Both the position numbers and the translations under genes were made by a program. The notes under the pieces were generated by a model that was not told the DNA's origin, searched no databases, and saw only the letters and a list, made by a program, of their open reading frames with translations. 64,000 nucleotides of DNA, taken from CAZCAC01 sp964496575 (GTDB lineage Bacteria > Planctomycetota > UBA1135 > GCA-002686595). Shown one piece after another: positions 26,974 to 35,620 of the stretch (position 1 is the stretch's first letter; every line of letters begins with the position of its first letter). The DNA is taken from contig CAZCAC010000016.1 of NCBI GenBank assembly GCA_964496575.1, positions 1 to 64,000 of the forward strand. The letters run 5' to 3'.

Positions 26974-29228
26974 CGAACCGCCTCGACCTGCACCTGAATG
27001 GTCTGCTGCGTGCTGCCGAAGGCGAGCGGCGTCCAGCGCTCGCTGGTCAGCACGTTGACCGCGCCGCGCCGGTCGACACCGTTCTCATCGGGAGTCCACC
27101 ACCCCCCCGAGGGGATGTCGACCACGCCGGGCAGGATCCGGTCGGTCACGCGGCAGGGGATGATCATCTCGCCGCGGTCGTTGAATACGCGGACCTCGTC
27201 GCCATCCGCGATCCCGCGAGCCTTCGCATCGATCGGGTTGAGGTGGACGCGCTGCGGAAACGCCTCCTCGAGCCAGTCGTTGTTGTCGTGGGTCGAGTGC
27301 ACGCGGTGCAGCGTGTGCGAGCCGATCGCCTGCAGCGGATACTGCTCCGCCCCCTCGCCGAAGGGGCTCTCCCACTCCTCGATGTACTTCGGCACCGCGG
27401 GGATTTCGTCGGGGCGGCCCATCGCGTGCATCCGCTGCGAGAAGATCTCGATCTTGCCCGACGGCGTGTTCAGCGGGCGCTCGTCGGGGTCGGCGCGAAA
27501 CTCCGCGAAGGAGATCTTCGGCTCCTCTACCGGCGCGGTGTGGACGCCCTGGTTCGAAGCGACGAGCTCTTCCAGCGTCGGCAAATCCGGCATCCACTTC
27601 CGCCGGTACTCGCCGAGCAGCCACTCGACCCAGCCGCGCTCGTCGCGCCCCTCGGTGTAGGCCTCGGCGATCCCCAGCTTCTCCGCCAGGTCGGCGCAGA
27701 TGCGGTAGTCGCTGCGCGACTCGCCGAGCGGCTCGACGATCTTCGGGGCGAGCAGCACCTCCTCTCCGTACTTCCAGCCATCCGCCAGCCCCCACGTCTC
27801 GAACTGCGTGCAGGCGGGCAGCACCAGGTCGGCGAAGCGGGCGCTCGAGGTGAGGAAGTTGTCCTGCACGACGAGGAACTCGACCTTCGACTCGTCGCTC
27901 AGAATCTCCGCGCTGCGGTTGATGTTCGCGTGCTGGTTGATCAACGCGTTGGAGGCGACGGCCCAGATCAGCTTGATGTCGCTGTCGAGCGGCTCGTGGC
28001 CGAGCACCCCGTGCTCCGCGCCCATCCCCTTCCCGTGCAGCACCGCTTCGGTCCACAGGAAGCAGGGGATCTCGCGGCCGTAGGGGTTCTCGCCCATGGG
28101 GAAGAGGAACCAGAAGGGTCCTGCCCCCGGCGGCGAGGCGAGGGCGCTGGCCCACCCGCCGGGCACGCCGACGTTGCCGGTGATCGCGGCGAGCACCGCA
28201 CCGGCGCGGACGACCTGCTCGCCGTACGCGCGCCGCTGCATGCCGTAACCCTGGTAGAGCACCGCGGGTCGGGTGGTCGCGTACTCCCGCGCGATCCGCG
28301 CGATCGTCTCCGCCGGCACGGCGGTGATCGCCTCGGCCCACCCGGGGGTCTTGGGCACGCCGTCTCGCGTCCCGAGCAGGTAGTCGATGTAGCTCTCCTC
28401 CCCCTCCAGCCCTTCGGGCATCTGCGACGCGTCGAAGCCGACACAGCAGCGTCGGACGAAGTCGGCGTCGTGCAGCTTCTCGTCGACGATCACGTACGCC
28501 ATCGCCGTCATCAGCGCCGCGTCGGTCCCCGGGCGGATCGGGACCCACTCGTCGGCGAGGCTGATCGCGCTCATCGTCATGCGCGGGTCGATGCAGACGA
28601 CGCGGGCCCCCTTGCGCCGTGCCTCTTTGACGAAGTACTCGCTGTTGGATCCGTCGCGCGCCTCGGCGGGGTTCCACCCCCACATCAGGATGTAGCTCGA
28701 GTTCAGCCAGTCCTGGCGCTGGTTGCCGCAGCGCAGCGTCCCGTAGACGTACGGCGTGACGATGTTGGTCGCGCCCCAGCTGTAGCTGTTATAGTGACCG
28801 AGACAGCCGCCGAAGCAGTTCAAGAGCCGCCGCGCCGTCTGCGACCCGGTCGTCTGCGCGTAGCTACCGGTCCCGTAAGGCACGTAGAGCGCGCCGTTGC
28901 CGTAGGTCGCCTTGACCCGCCGCAGCTCACTGGCGAAGAGCTCGAGCGCCTCGTCCCACGATACCTTCTCGAAACGTCCTTCCCCGCGCGGGCCCACCCG
29001 CCGGAGCGGGTGCGTGAGTCGGTCGGGGTGGTACTGCCGCCGCAGGTAGGCGCGCCCGCGCGCGCAGGCTCGCAGCAACGGATCGGCGACCGTGTCGTCA
29101 GGCCGGTCGTCGGTGTCGATCCGCGTGATGATCCCGTCCTTCACGAACACCTTCAGCAGACAGCGCCCGCCGCAGTTGTGGGCGGGACAGCTGGTCCGGA
29201 CGTACGTTTCGGGGGAGTCGGTGGCCAT
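26970..29228 (-). CDS. Molybdopterin oxidoreductase, DMSO-reductase (DmsA-like) catalytic subunit
   Basis: A 752-aa Mo-bisMGD enzyme. Cys14, Cys19, Cys23 and Cys55 form the N-terminal 4Fe-4S site (CPAHNCGGRC and RACARGRAY); the spacing of the first two Cys is four, one more than typical for DmsA. MGD-binding stretches include SYILMWGWNPAEAR, VLYQGYGMQRRAYGEQ and the C-terminal QRVHLNPIDAKARGIADGDEV. A serine in NSYSWGAT is a candidate Mo ligand. There is no Tat twin-arginine leader although most DmsA-type enzymes have one. Likely reduces an N- or S-oxide, or another terminal acceptor; the substrate is not evident. Translationally coupled to the BC fusion. Confidence 0.88.
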   Translation of the reverse strand: MATDSPETYVRTSCPAHNCGGRCLLKVFVKDGIITRIDTDDRPDDTVADPLLRACARGRAYLRRQYHPDRLTHPLRRVGPRGEGRFEKVSWDEALELFASELRRVKATYGNGALYVPYGTGSYAQTTGSQTARRLLNCFGGCLGHYNSYSWGATNIVTPYVYGTLRCGNQRQDWLNSSYILMWGWNPAEARDGSNSEYFVKEARRKGARVVCIDPRMTMSAISLADEWVPIRPGTDAALMTAMAYVIVDEKLHDADFVRRCCVGFDASQMPEGLEGEESYIDYLLGTRDGVPKTPGWAEAITAVPAETIARIAREYATTRPAVLYQGYGMQRRAYGEQVVRAGAVLAAITGNVGVPGGWASALASPPGAGPFWFLFPMGENPYGREIPCFLWTEAVLHGKGMGAEHGVLGHEPLDSDIKLIWAVASNALINQHANINRSAEILSDESKVEFLVVQDNFLTSSARFADLVLPACTQFETWGLADGWKYGEEVLLAPKIVEPLGESRSDYRICADLAEKLGIAEAYTEGRDERGWVEWLLGEYRRKWMPDLPTLEELVASNQGVHTAPVEEPKISFAEFRADPDERPLNTPSGKIEIFSQRMHAMGRPDEIPAVPKYIEEWESPFGEGAEQYPLQAIGSHTLHRVHSTHDNNDWLEEAFPQRVHLNPIDAKARGIADGDEVRVFNDRGEMIIPCRVTDRILPGVVDIPSGGWWTPDENGVDRRGAVNVLTSERWTPLAFGSTQQTIQVQVEAVR

Positions 29229-29251
29229 CAGCTGATGCGGATCCTACCCCG

Positions 29252-29261
29252 ACTCCGTACC
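29252..29261 (+). repeat. Dispersed intergenic 10-mer ACTCCGTACC
   Basis: Exact copy in the 41-bp gap between the divergent molybdoenzyme and threonine-synthase-like genes. Other exact copies are at 30508, 37090 and 59801. Confidence 0.6.
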
Positions 29262-29269
29262 ATGTCGCC

Positions 29270-30502
29270 ATGATCGACCTCAGCGCTTCCGTACGTCCGA
29301 ATCCGCTCATGGCCAAGATCGTCTGTTCCTTCAGCGGCAGGACGGTCGACGTCGGTGAGTTCGAGAAACCCCTCGGCCTGTGCTCCTGCTGTCCCGCCCC
29401 GGGAACGCCGCTGTTCGTGCAGTACGCACTGAACGAGATCCGCAGCCGCCCCGACGCGGTGAACTGGGGAGAGGCACCGGGGATCTGGAGATACGAAGCA
29501 CTGCTTCCGGTGATCGGCGTGCCCGAGTCCTACGCACCCGACGTCGGCGGCACGGGCATCGTGCGACACGCGCCACTCGGCGCCTCGCGCGACGTCGAGC
29601 TGCTCCTGAAGAACGAGGGCGGCAACCCCTCGGGCAGCTTCAAGGACCGCGGCCTCTCGGTCGGAGTCGCGCTCGGCGCAGCGTGCGGGGCGAAGCGGTT
29701 CTGCCTGCCGACGCAGGGCAACGCGGGCGTGGCGGCGAGCCTCTTCTCGGCGCGGCTCGGTCTACCCGGTTGCCTCGTCTACATGCCGGAGGGTTACCAG
29801 GAGGGAATCTACCACCGTGAGGCGCGTCTCTTCGGCGCCGAGGTTCGCTTCGCCGGCGCGAACATCGCCGAGTCGGGCAAGATCATGCGCGACGCCTTCG
29901 CCGAGGAGCTGGCGAGCGGCGAGCTGGTCGACCTCTCGACCTTCTTCGAGCCGGGCCGCCTCGAGGGCAAGAAGACAATGGGTCTCGAGATCTTCGAGGC
30001 ACTCGGCCCCGACGGCCTGCCCGATTGGATCCTATATCCGACCGGCGGCGGCACCGGCCTGGTCGGGATCTGGAAGGCGTTCCAGGAGCTGGCCGGGCTC
30101 GGCTGGCTGAACCCGGCACAGCGCCCACTGCCGCGGATGGTCGCGGTGCAATCGGAGAACTGCGCGCCGGTGGTGCGCGCCTTCGAGCAGGACCTTCAAC
30201 GCGTCGAGCCGGTCCAGTCGCAGGGTACCATCGCCGACGGCCTCGACGTCCCCGGCGCCATCATGGGTCACGGCATCCTGCGCACGCTGCGCTTCTCGAA
30301 GGGCGCGGCAGCCGCGGTGACCGAGGAATCGATCCGCGAACGCTTCGAGGAGCTGGGCCGCTTCGGTATCGCGGCGAGCTACGAGGCCGCGGCGCTGGTC
30401 GCCGCGCTCGACGACTTGCGCGCGAAGGGAACGATCGAGAAGGGCAGTCGTGTGTTGCTGCTCATGACCGCGACCCACTTCGTTTCGCTGGCGCAGGGTT
30501 AG
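29270..30502 (+). CDS. Threonine-synthase-like PLP enzyme
   Basis: A 410-aa fold-type II PLP enzyme. The PLP lysine lies in NPSGSFKDRGLS and the phosphate-binding turn in PTGGGTGL; QGNAGVAASLFSARLG is the asparagine-loop region. The N-terminus has a short Cys pattern (KIVCSFSG, then LCSCC) recalling the zinc-ribbon-like start of archaeal-type threonine synthases. It would convert O-phosphohomoserine to threonine, but serine/threonine dehydratases and cysteate synthase share the fold. ATG 29270 is used; ATG 29309 (MAKIVCSFSG) is an equally plausible start, and neither has a strong ribosome site. No other threonine pathway gene is nearby. Confidence 0.75.
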   Translation: MIDLSASVRPNPLMAKIVCSFSGRTVDVGEFEKPLGLCSCCPAPGTPLFVQYALNEIRSRPDAVNWGEAPGIWRYEALLPVIGVPESYAPDVGGTGIVRHAPLGASRDVELLLKNEGGNPSGSFKDRGLSVGVALGAACGAKRFCLPTQGNAGVAASLFSARLGLPGCLVYMPEGYQEGIYHREARLFGAEVRFAGANIAESGKIMRDAFAEELASGELVDLSTFFEPGRLEGKKTMGLEIFEALGPDGLPDWILYPTGGGTGLVGIWKAFQELAGLGWLNPAQRPLPRMVAVQSENCAPVVRAFEQDLQRVEPVQSQGTIADGLDVPGAIMGHGILRTLRFSKGAAAAVTEESIRERFEELGRFGIAASYEAAALVAALDDLRAKGTIEKGSRVLLLMTATHFVSLAQG

Positions 30503-30507
30503 GCCGT

Positions 30508-30517
30508 ACTCCGTACC
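30508..30517 (+). repeat. Dispersed intergenic 10-mer ACTCCGTACC
   Basis: Exact copy inside the 18-bp convergent gap after the threonine-synthase-like gene. It is preceded by CCGT, so that CCGTAC occurs twice in CCGTACTCCGTACC. Confidence 0.6.
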
Positions 30518-30520
30518 CGC

Positions 30521-31576
30521 TTACTTCTTTCGCGAGCTGGCTTTCAATTCCTTCGGAAACTTGTCCCCCGCGTGCAGGTACAGCTCGAGATCCAGCTCCT
30601 CCCTGTACTTCTTCAGCAAGCTCGCCTCCGGCCGATGCCCTCGGCGCGGATCGAATCTCGCATTCCCCCAGTCGTGGAACTGCGTCAGCCCCCAGTCCCA
30701 GTTGACGTAGCTGAAGGCCTTGATCCCCTTCCGCTCGTGGATCAAGCGGAAGAACGGCTTGAACCATTGATCCCAGTCCGCCGCATCCTCGACCCCGATG
30801 TAGCGCGGCGTCGCCTCGCCGATCATCACCGGTTTCCCGTGTTCCTCCGCGGCGTCGAGGAACAGGTGTATCTGCTGCCGGCGTTGCGGCTCGGTCATCT
30901 CCCCGGCACTGAACACGTCGAAGCTCCACCAGTCGACGTACTCGTCGCCGGGATAGAACTGCTTGATGTACTTCCACTTGGCCTTGGCGTCGGTTGCGGA
31001 GTAGCCGGGATACATGCTCCACACCAGCGCAACGGGCAGGCGTTTCTTCCGAATCGCCTCGGCGATCACCTTGAAGGTCTCCTGGTAGGACTTCGGCTCG
31101 TATGGCGGCTCGTGCCAGCTGCCGTTGACCTGGACGCCGATGCGCAGGAAGACCGGGCCGCGTAGCGCCTTCAGCCCCGCGACCAGTCGCTTGAGCTGGC
31201 CCTCCGCCGGAACGATGCCGCCAGGGGGCAGCTTCAGGCCGATCTGCGGGATGACCGGTTGCTTCTCCTTCTTGCGCAGCATCTCCAGGCGCTTGCGCAG
31301 CCGCACGTACGGTCCCTCGGTGGTGTCGACTGCGGTGTAGCTCATGAAGAGGATCGGCAGCCGCTCCTCCTTCACGATCTTGCTGTAGCGCTCGAACGCC
31401 TCGTCGAGCTCGGTCTCCGGCATGTCGGTCTTGCCGGCGCCGTGCAGGACCACGTCCTCCGGCTCGAGGAACGCACCGTAGTTCGCTCGCGGCACCGGGT
31501 CGGTCGACTGGCGCGGCGCGGCGGCCAGGGCGACGAGCGAGAGAAGCGGGACCAGGAGGTGGATGTCTCGGCGCAT
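30521..31576 (-). CDS. Exported GH26-like (clan GH-A) glycoside hydrolase
   Basis: A 351-aa secreted TIM-barrel protein. ATG 31576 (GGAG upstream) gives a signal peptide MRRDIHLLVPLLSLVALAAA. The barrel resembles GH26-like glycosidases: the beta-4 motif reads FLRIGVQVNGSWHEPPYEP, the middle DWWSFDVFSAGEM and the beta-7 motif PVMIGEATPRYIG, whose Glu is the expected nucleophile. At the usual acid/base position (IGYEFDG-type) this protein has Gln in GVQVNG, so normal retaining catalysis is in doubt. The gene is convergent with the threonine-synthase-like gene and precedes no obvious partner. It may bind rather than cleave mannan-like glycans; family assignment is tentative. Confidence 0.6.
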   Translation of the reverse strand: MRRDIHLLVPLLSLVALAAAPRQSTDPVPRANYGAFLEPEDVVLHGAGKTDMPETELDEAFERYSKIVKEERLPILFMSYTAVDTTEGPYVRLRKRLEMLRKKEKQPVIPQIGLKLPPGGIVPAEGQLKRLVAGLKALRGPVFLRIGVQVNGSWHEPPYEPKSYQETFKVIAEAIRKKRLPVALVWSMYPGYSATDAKAKWKYIKQFYPGDEYVDWWSFDVFSAGEMTEPQRRQQIHLFLDAAEEHGKPVMIGEATPRYIGVEDAADWDQWFKPFFRLIHERKGIKAFSYVNWDWGLTQFHDWGNARFDPRRGHRPEASLLKKYREELDLELYLHAGDKFPKELKASSRKK

Positions 31577-31649
31577 GGCCCCATTCTCCATCCGCGCGAC
31601 GGGGGTCGCCAGTCGCTTTCTCCGCCGTTCCCGGCGAATCGGACGTCTC

Positions 31650-32543
31650 CTACTCCTCGAAGGTTCCCGGAGGCAGGGGTAGGTGCACGTCGAGCACGAT
31701 CCGCCACGTCCCGTCCAGCTCCCGGCGCCAGATCCGCGCATAGCTGAAACGGACCTCGGGATCGTCGGGGGTGCCCTCGCCGTACACGTAGCCGAGGTGG
31801 CCGTCGGCCGAGGTCTCCGCGAAGGTCGGGAACCAGGTCCACGACGCGTCTCCCTGGCCGAGGAGCTCCGCGAGCGCCGTCTCCCCCTGACCCGGGAATT
31901 CGCCCATCCGGTAGATCCGCGCCGCCGGGTCGATTCGATCGCGATACGCGGCGAACACCCCGCGCTCCGCGGCGTCGGCGGTGAGCGCGTCCTCCTGCTC
32001 GAGCAACTCCGCGCGCGTCGCTTCGAGATCCTCCGTGGAGCGCTCGGCGACGTTCGCGCGCAGCTCGGTATCGGAGGCGGGAGCGGGGTGTGGGTCGTGG
32101 GCGATCCCGATATCGAGAACGCATTCCCAGCCCCCCTCCTCCATCACCTTCCAGATCGAGACGTAGTGCCCGCTCACCGCCGGATCGACGGTCTCCTTCG
32201 TCGCGCGGAGCTCCCACGGCCCGGTGGTGTAGCCGAAGTCCCGGCTCGCGGCGAGCTCGGCGTAGACCGGCTGCCAGGCGAGGAGGACCGGCGAGGGCGG
32301 TTGCGCGAGGTAGTGCTCGTGCGCGTTCACCGCCTGCGGGACGAAGACCCTCGCCTCTTCGGACAGGAAGTCGAGGAAGCCGTCGCGGACGCCATCCTCG
32401 GCCACGGCGGCGGCGAAAGCGCGCTCGTTCAGGACGAGCTGCTCGGGTCCCGGCCCCGGAGGTACGGGGTCGACCGGCGCGGAGGCACAGGCGCTCATCA
32501 GGAAGCAGGCGGCAACGGCACAGTAGATCTGGTCACTTCTCAT
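31650..32543 (-). CDS. Lipoprotein with two NTF2-like domains
   Basis: A 297-aa predicted lipoprotein (signal MRSDQIYCAVAACFLMSAC, lipobox MSAC). Two NTF2/SnoaL-like cone-fold units are visible: about 35-165 (ERAFAAAVAEDGVRDGFLDFLSEEA, ending SIWKVMEEGGWECVLDIG) and about 180-297 (ending ARIWRREL-DGTWRIVLDVHLPLP). Such domains bind small ligands or act as structural units; no catalytic residues are evident. The ATG at 32543 overlaps the end of the voltage-sensor gene by 11 bp, so the two are probably co-transcribed. The alternative TTG 32567 would lengthen the overlap and place charged residues before the signal. Confidence 0.7.
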   Translation of the reverse strand: MRSDQIYCAVAACFLMSACASAPVDPVPPGPGPEQLVLNERAFAAAVAEDGVRDGFLDFLSEEARVFVPQAVNAHEHYLAQPPSPVLLAWQPVYAELAASRDFGYTTGPWELRATKETVDPAVSGHYVSIWKVMEEGGWECVLDIGIAHDPHPAPASDTELRANVAERSTEDLEATRAELLEQEDALTADAAERGVFAAYRDRIDPAARIYRMGEFPGQGETALAELLGQGDASWTWFPTFAETSADGHLGYVYGEGTPDDPEVRFSYARIWRRELDGTWRIVLDVHLPLPPGTFEE

Positions 32544-33339
32544 CTTCCAGCGGGGGTTCGTCGTCAAAGAGGGACAGCTCCTCGTCCGCGGCGATTTCCT
32601 TGGCGGTCAGTTCGCAGAACTCGGCGACCGGTCGCGGCTCGTCCAGCCCCGCCCGCTGCTGCTCGGCGAGGAATTCCTGCTCGTCCTTGTACCACTTCTC
32701 CCAGGCGTCGATGGTCTTGCGGTCCTTCTTCACCTCGTCCATCAGCTGGTAGCGAGTCATCCGCTCGGGGGTCTTGCGCCCCTTGTGGCGCACCACGCCG
32801 AAGCGCTCCAGCAGCCGATCGGTGATCTTGAGGCCGACGATCAGGGTCAGGATCTGCCTGGCGAACTTGGTCCCCACGCCCCGCAGCCGGAAGACGCGGG
32901 AGGTCTGGGTGACCCTCGCCGCGCGCAGGATCCGGAAGGCGCGGAGGAAGGGCAGCAGCACCACCACCACGTCTAGCCAGTTGCGGCGCAGGTACTCGAG
33001 GCGGCTCTCGGCAATGGCCACCTTGACGGCCAGCTCGATGGCGAAGCAGGTCGAGATGACGATCTCGGCCACCACGACCCACGAGCTCACCACCTGGGCG
33101 CTCTCGTCCGACAGGCGCTCCGGCCTCAGAACCAGGAACTCGATCCCGATCATCGGCAGCACCAGGATGGCCAGCACGATCATCGGCCAGTGGAACCACT
33201 TCCGGACGCGGTACCGCAGCCGGTCGTCGGCGATCACCAAGCCGAGGAACACTACCTTCACGTACCGGACGCCGGGCCTCGGCGGAGGGAGGACGGTGTC
33301 GTGCGGAACGATCGAGGGTGTCGGGCTGGTCGGAGACAT
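32533..33339 (-). CDS. Voltage-sensor-domain membrane protein lacking a pore
   Basis: A 268-aa protein with the ion-transport S1-S4 layout. S1 is WPMIVLAILVLPMIGIEFLVL, S2 is VVVAEIVISTCFAIELAVKV (with the acidic residue of the charge-transfer centre), S3 is NWLDVVVVLLPF, and S4 carries periodic arginines (LRAFRILRAARV). No S5-selectivity filter-S6 follows; instead there is a short hydrophobic stretch and a charged coiled-coil tail (about 190-268) rich in Glu/Asp. This is the architecture of proton channels or voltage-sensing phosphatases rather than K+ channels. ATG 33339 is chosen because an upstream extension would be unstructured. Function unknown. Confidence 0.7.
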   Translation of the reverse strand: MSPTSPTPSIVPHDTVLPPPRPGVRYVKVVFLGLVIADDRLRYRVRKWFHWPMIVLAILVLPMIGIEFLVLRPERLSDESAQVVSSWVVVAEIVISTCFAIELAVKVAIAESRLEYLRRNWLDVVVVLLPFLRAFRILRAARVTQTSRVFRLRGVGTKFARQILTLIVGLKITDRLLERFGVVRHKGRKTPERMTRYQLMDEVKKDRKTIDAWEKWYKDEQEFLAEQQRAGLDEPRPVAEFCELTAKEIAADEELSLFDDEPPLEDEK

Positions 33340-33385
33340 GCTGTCGGTACCATACCAACGACGCTCCGCCCCGAGAACCTCGGAG

Positions 33386-33420
33386 CGCCACAACCCTTTG
33401 CAGAGGAACGGGTTGTGGCG
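33386..33420. promoter_or_regulatory. Perfect 11-bp inverted repeat
   Basis: CGCCACAACCC (33386-33396) and GGGTTGTGGCG (33410-33420) are perfect inverted arms around 13 bases. A smaller hairpin, CCGAG-AAC-CTCGG (33371-33383), lies just before it. Both sit between the divergent voltage-sensor and POT transporter genes, with no T run after them, so an operator or leader hairpin is more likely than a terminator. Confidence 0.6.
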
Positions 33421-33573
33421 TGAAGACACTTTGAATAAGGCGGCGATCCGGGCTCCGGCCGAGAAGTGTTCGATCTCGAACGTCACTGCCTCCTCGCGGT
33501 CCTGGGACGGCCGTCCCGGTTGACTCGAAAAGGCCGTTCGTTTCTCCTAGCCGCCCCCATTCAAGGAGACTCC

Positions 33574-35592
33574 ATGACCTCGAACGCCTCAGCGCCTCCG
33601 GCAGACCTCGACGAGCTGCCGACTCTCTTCGGGCATCCGACCGGGCTCTACACGCTCTTTTTCGCCGAGATGTGGGAGCGCTTCTCGTACTACGGGATGC
33701 GCGCCTTGCTCATTTTCTACATGACCAAGGGTTTCCTTCTCTACGACGACCCGAAGGCCTATTCGGTGCTCGGCGCCTACGCGGGGCTCGTGTACATGAT
33801 GCCCTTCTTCGGCGGGATGATCGCGGACCGGCTGCTCGGGGCGCGGCGAGCGGTGGTCCTGGGGGGCGCCCTGATGGCGGCGGGGCACCTGCTGATGACG
33901 GTAGAGCAGGGAGTCGCGTTCTACGCGGCTCTGGCCCTGCTGATCTGCGGAAACGGCTTCTTCAAGCCGAACATCTCCACCATCGTCGGCTCGCTCTATT
34001 CGAAGAACAACCCGAGAAGAGATGGTGGGTTCACCATCTTCTACATCGGGATCAACCTCGGAGCCGCCATGGCTCCGCTCGCTTGTGGGTACGTCGGCGA
34101 GACCTATGGCTGGCACTACGGCTTCGGGCTCGCGACCTTCGGCATGCTGACCGGCCTGGCGGTCTTCGTCGCCTCCGTACGCGTCACCCAGTTCCTGATC
34201 ATGGGTGGCGCCCTCCTCCTCGGTGGAGGGATGTTCTTCCTGTCGACCAACCCGTATCTGCTCATGGCGAATGGCGTCATCGGGTTGGCGCTGATCATCT
34301 CCGGATTCGTCAGCACCCTCGCCCTGCAACGGGGCGGACTGCCGACCTGGGCTGGAGCACCCAGCAATCCCGAACAGCTGAAACATTCCGGGAAGGTCTA
34401 CCTGGGGGTCGCGGTGGCACTGCCGATCGTCGCCTGGCTGGTCTACGCCAATACGCGGTACAACCTGGTCGAGCTCATCTTCGGCGAGGACTTTCTCACC
34501 AGTCTCCTCGATGGGAGCAGTGTCGAGGAAGTGTGTGGTGTGTTCCTGAAGGAGATCTCCACACCGGCCGGACTGATTCTGTTCTCGACCCTGATCGCGG
34601 GCTTCGTGTACCTGTTCATGACCGCCCTGCGTTCCCACACGATCGTCAGGCATCGCATGTACGTGGTGCTGATCCTGACGTTCTTCTCGCTCCTGTTCTG
34701 GGCCTTCTTCGAGCAAGCGGGAAGCTCGGTGAACAACTACACCGACCGCAACATCGACCGCGTTTCCGAGGACCGAGTCGTCCAGGAGTCGGACATCGGC
34801 TCGGTGATCGACGTCGTGCTGACCCAGGAACAGCTCGGCTACACCAACGGTGACCAGCTGTACACGCTCGACGTGCTCACCAAGGCTCGGGACGCTCAGC
34901 GCGAGCTCGTCCAGAACGCGGAGGAGGGCGAGGAGGTCAGCCTCGATGTCGTCGTCTCCTGGACCGTGAGCGAGGATGACGTCGGCATGGGGCTCGCGGA
35001 GAGCAGTGATGAGATCCCGGCGAGCATCTATCAGAGCGTCAATCCCTCCTACATCCTGCTCTTCGGACTGATCTTCACCGCGCTGTGGGGCTTCCTCGCC
35101 AAGCGAGGGATAGAACCGAGCACGCCGGTGAAGTTCGCGCTCGGTCTCGTTCAGCTCGGGTTGGGCTTCGTGGCGTTCTGGTACGGAGCGCACGTCTCGG
35201 ATGATCGCGGGATGGTATTCGTCGGCTGGCTGCTACTCGGGTATCTGCTCCACACCACCGGGGAGCTATGCCTGTCCCCGGTCGGATTGTCGATGGTGAC
35301 CAAGCTGTCACCGGCGCGCCTGGTCAGCACGGTGATGGGCGCCTGGTTCCTCGCCACGGCGGCCTCGAGCTTCCTGGCCGCGATCATCGCTCAGTTCACC
35401 CAGGTCGGCCACGGCGGCGAAGGCGAAGCACTCACGATCCCGGCGCCGATCGATACCGTCCACGTGTACGGCGGCGTGTACCAGATCATCGCCTACCTGG
35501 CCCTCGGCTCCGGTGTCGTCTGCTTCATCCTGTCTCCGATCTTGAAGCGCTGGATGCACGAAGGGGAAGAGGTTCCCGAAGAAGCGGCATGA
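33574..35592 (+). CDS. POT/PTR family proton-coupled oligopeptide transporter
   Basis: A 672-aa MFS transporter of the POT family. The signature EMWERFSYYG (ExxERFxYY) is near residues 32-41, and FFKPNISTIVGSLY with IFYIGINLGA gives the second PTR2 signature. It imports di- and tripeptides with protons. It is longer than the usual 450-500 residues: about 80 hydrophilic, Asp/Glu-rich residues (about 392-475) are inserted in an extracytoplasmic loop before IPASIYQSVNP, and extra helices lie between the two halves. AAGGAGA precedes the ATG. The sulfatase gene follows after 28 bp in the same direction. Confidence 0.88.
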   Translation: MTSNASAPPADLDELPTLFGHPTGLYTLFFAEMWERFSYYGMRALLIFYMTKGFLLYDDPKAYSVLGAYAGLVYMMPFFGGMIADRLLGARRAVVLGGALMAAGHLLMTVEQGVAFYAALALLICGNGFFKPNISTIVGSLYSKNNPRRDGGFTIFYIGINLGAAMAPLACGYVGETYGWHYGFGLATFGMLTGLAVFVASVRVTQFLIMGGALLLGGGMFFLSTNPYLLMANGVIGLALIISGFVSTLALQRGGLPTWAGAPSNPEQLKHSGKVYLGVAVALPIVAWLVYANTRYNLVELIFGEDFLTSLLDGSSVEEVCGVFLKEISTPAGLILFSTLIAGFVYLFMTALRSHTIVRHRMYVVLILTFFSLLFWAFFEQAGSSVNNYTDRNIDRVSEDRVVQESDIGSVIDVVLTQEQLGYTNGDQLYTLDVLTKARDAQRELVQNAEEGEEVSLDVVVSWTVSEDDVGMGLAESSDEIPASIYQSVNPSYILLFGLIFTALWGFLAKRGIEPSTPVKFALGLVQLGLGFVAFWYGAHVSDDRGMVFVGWLLLGYLLHTTGELCLSPVGLSMVTKLSPARLVSTVMGAWFLATAASSFLAAIIAQFTQVGHGGEGEALTIPAPIDTVHVYGGVYQIIAYLALGSGVVCFILSPILKRWMHEGEEVPEEAA

Positions 35593-35620
35593 TCCGGCCC
35601 TCGGTGGCGGGGAAGACCTG

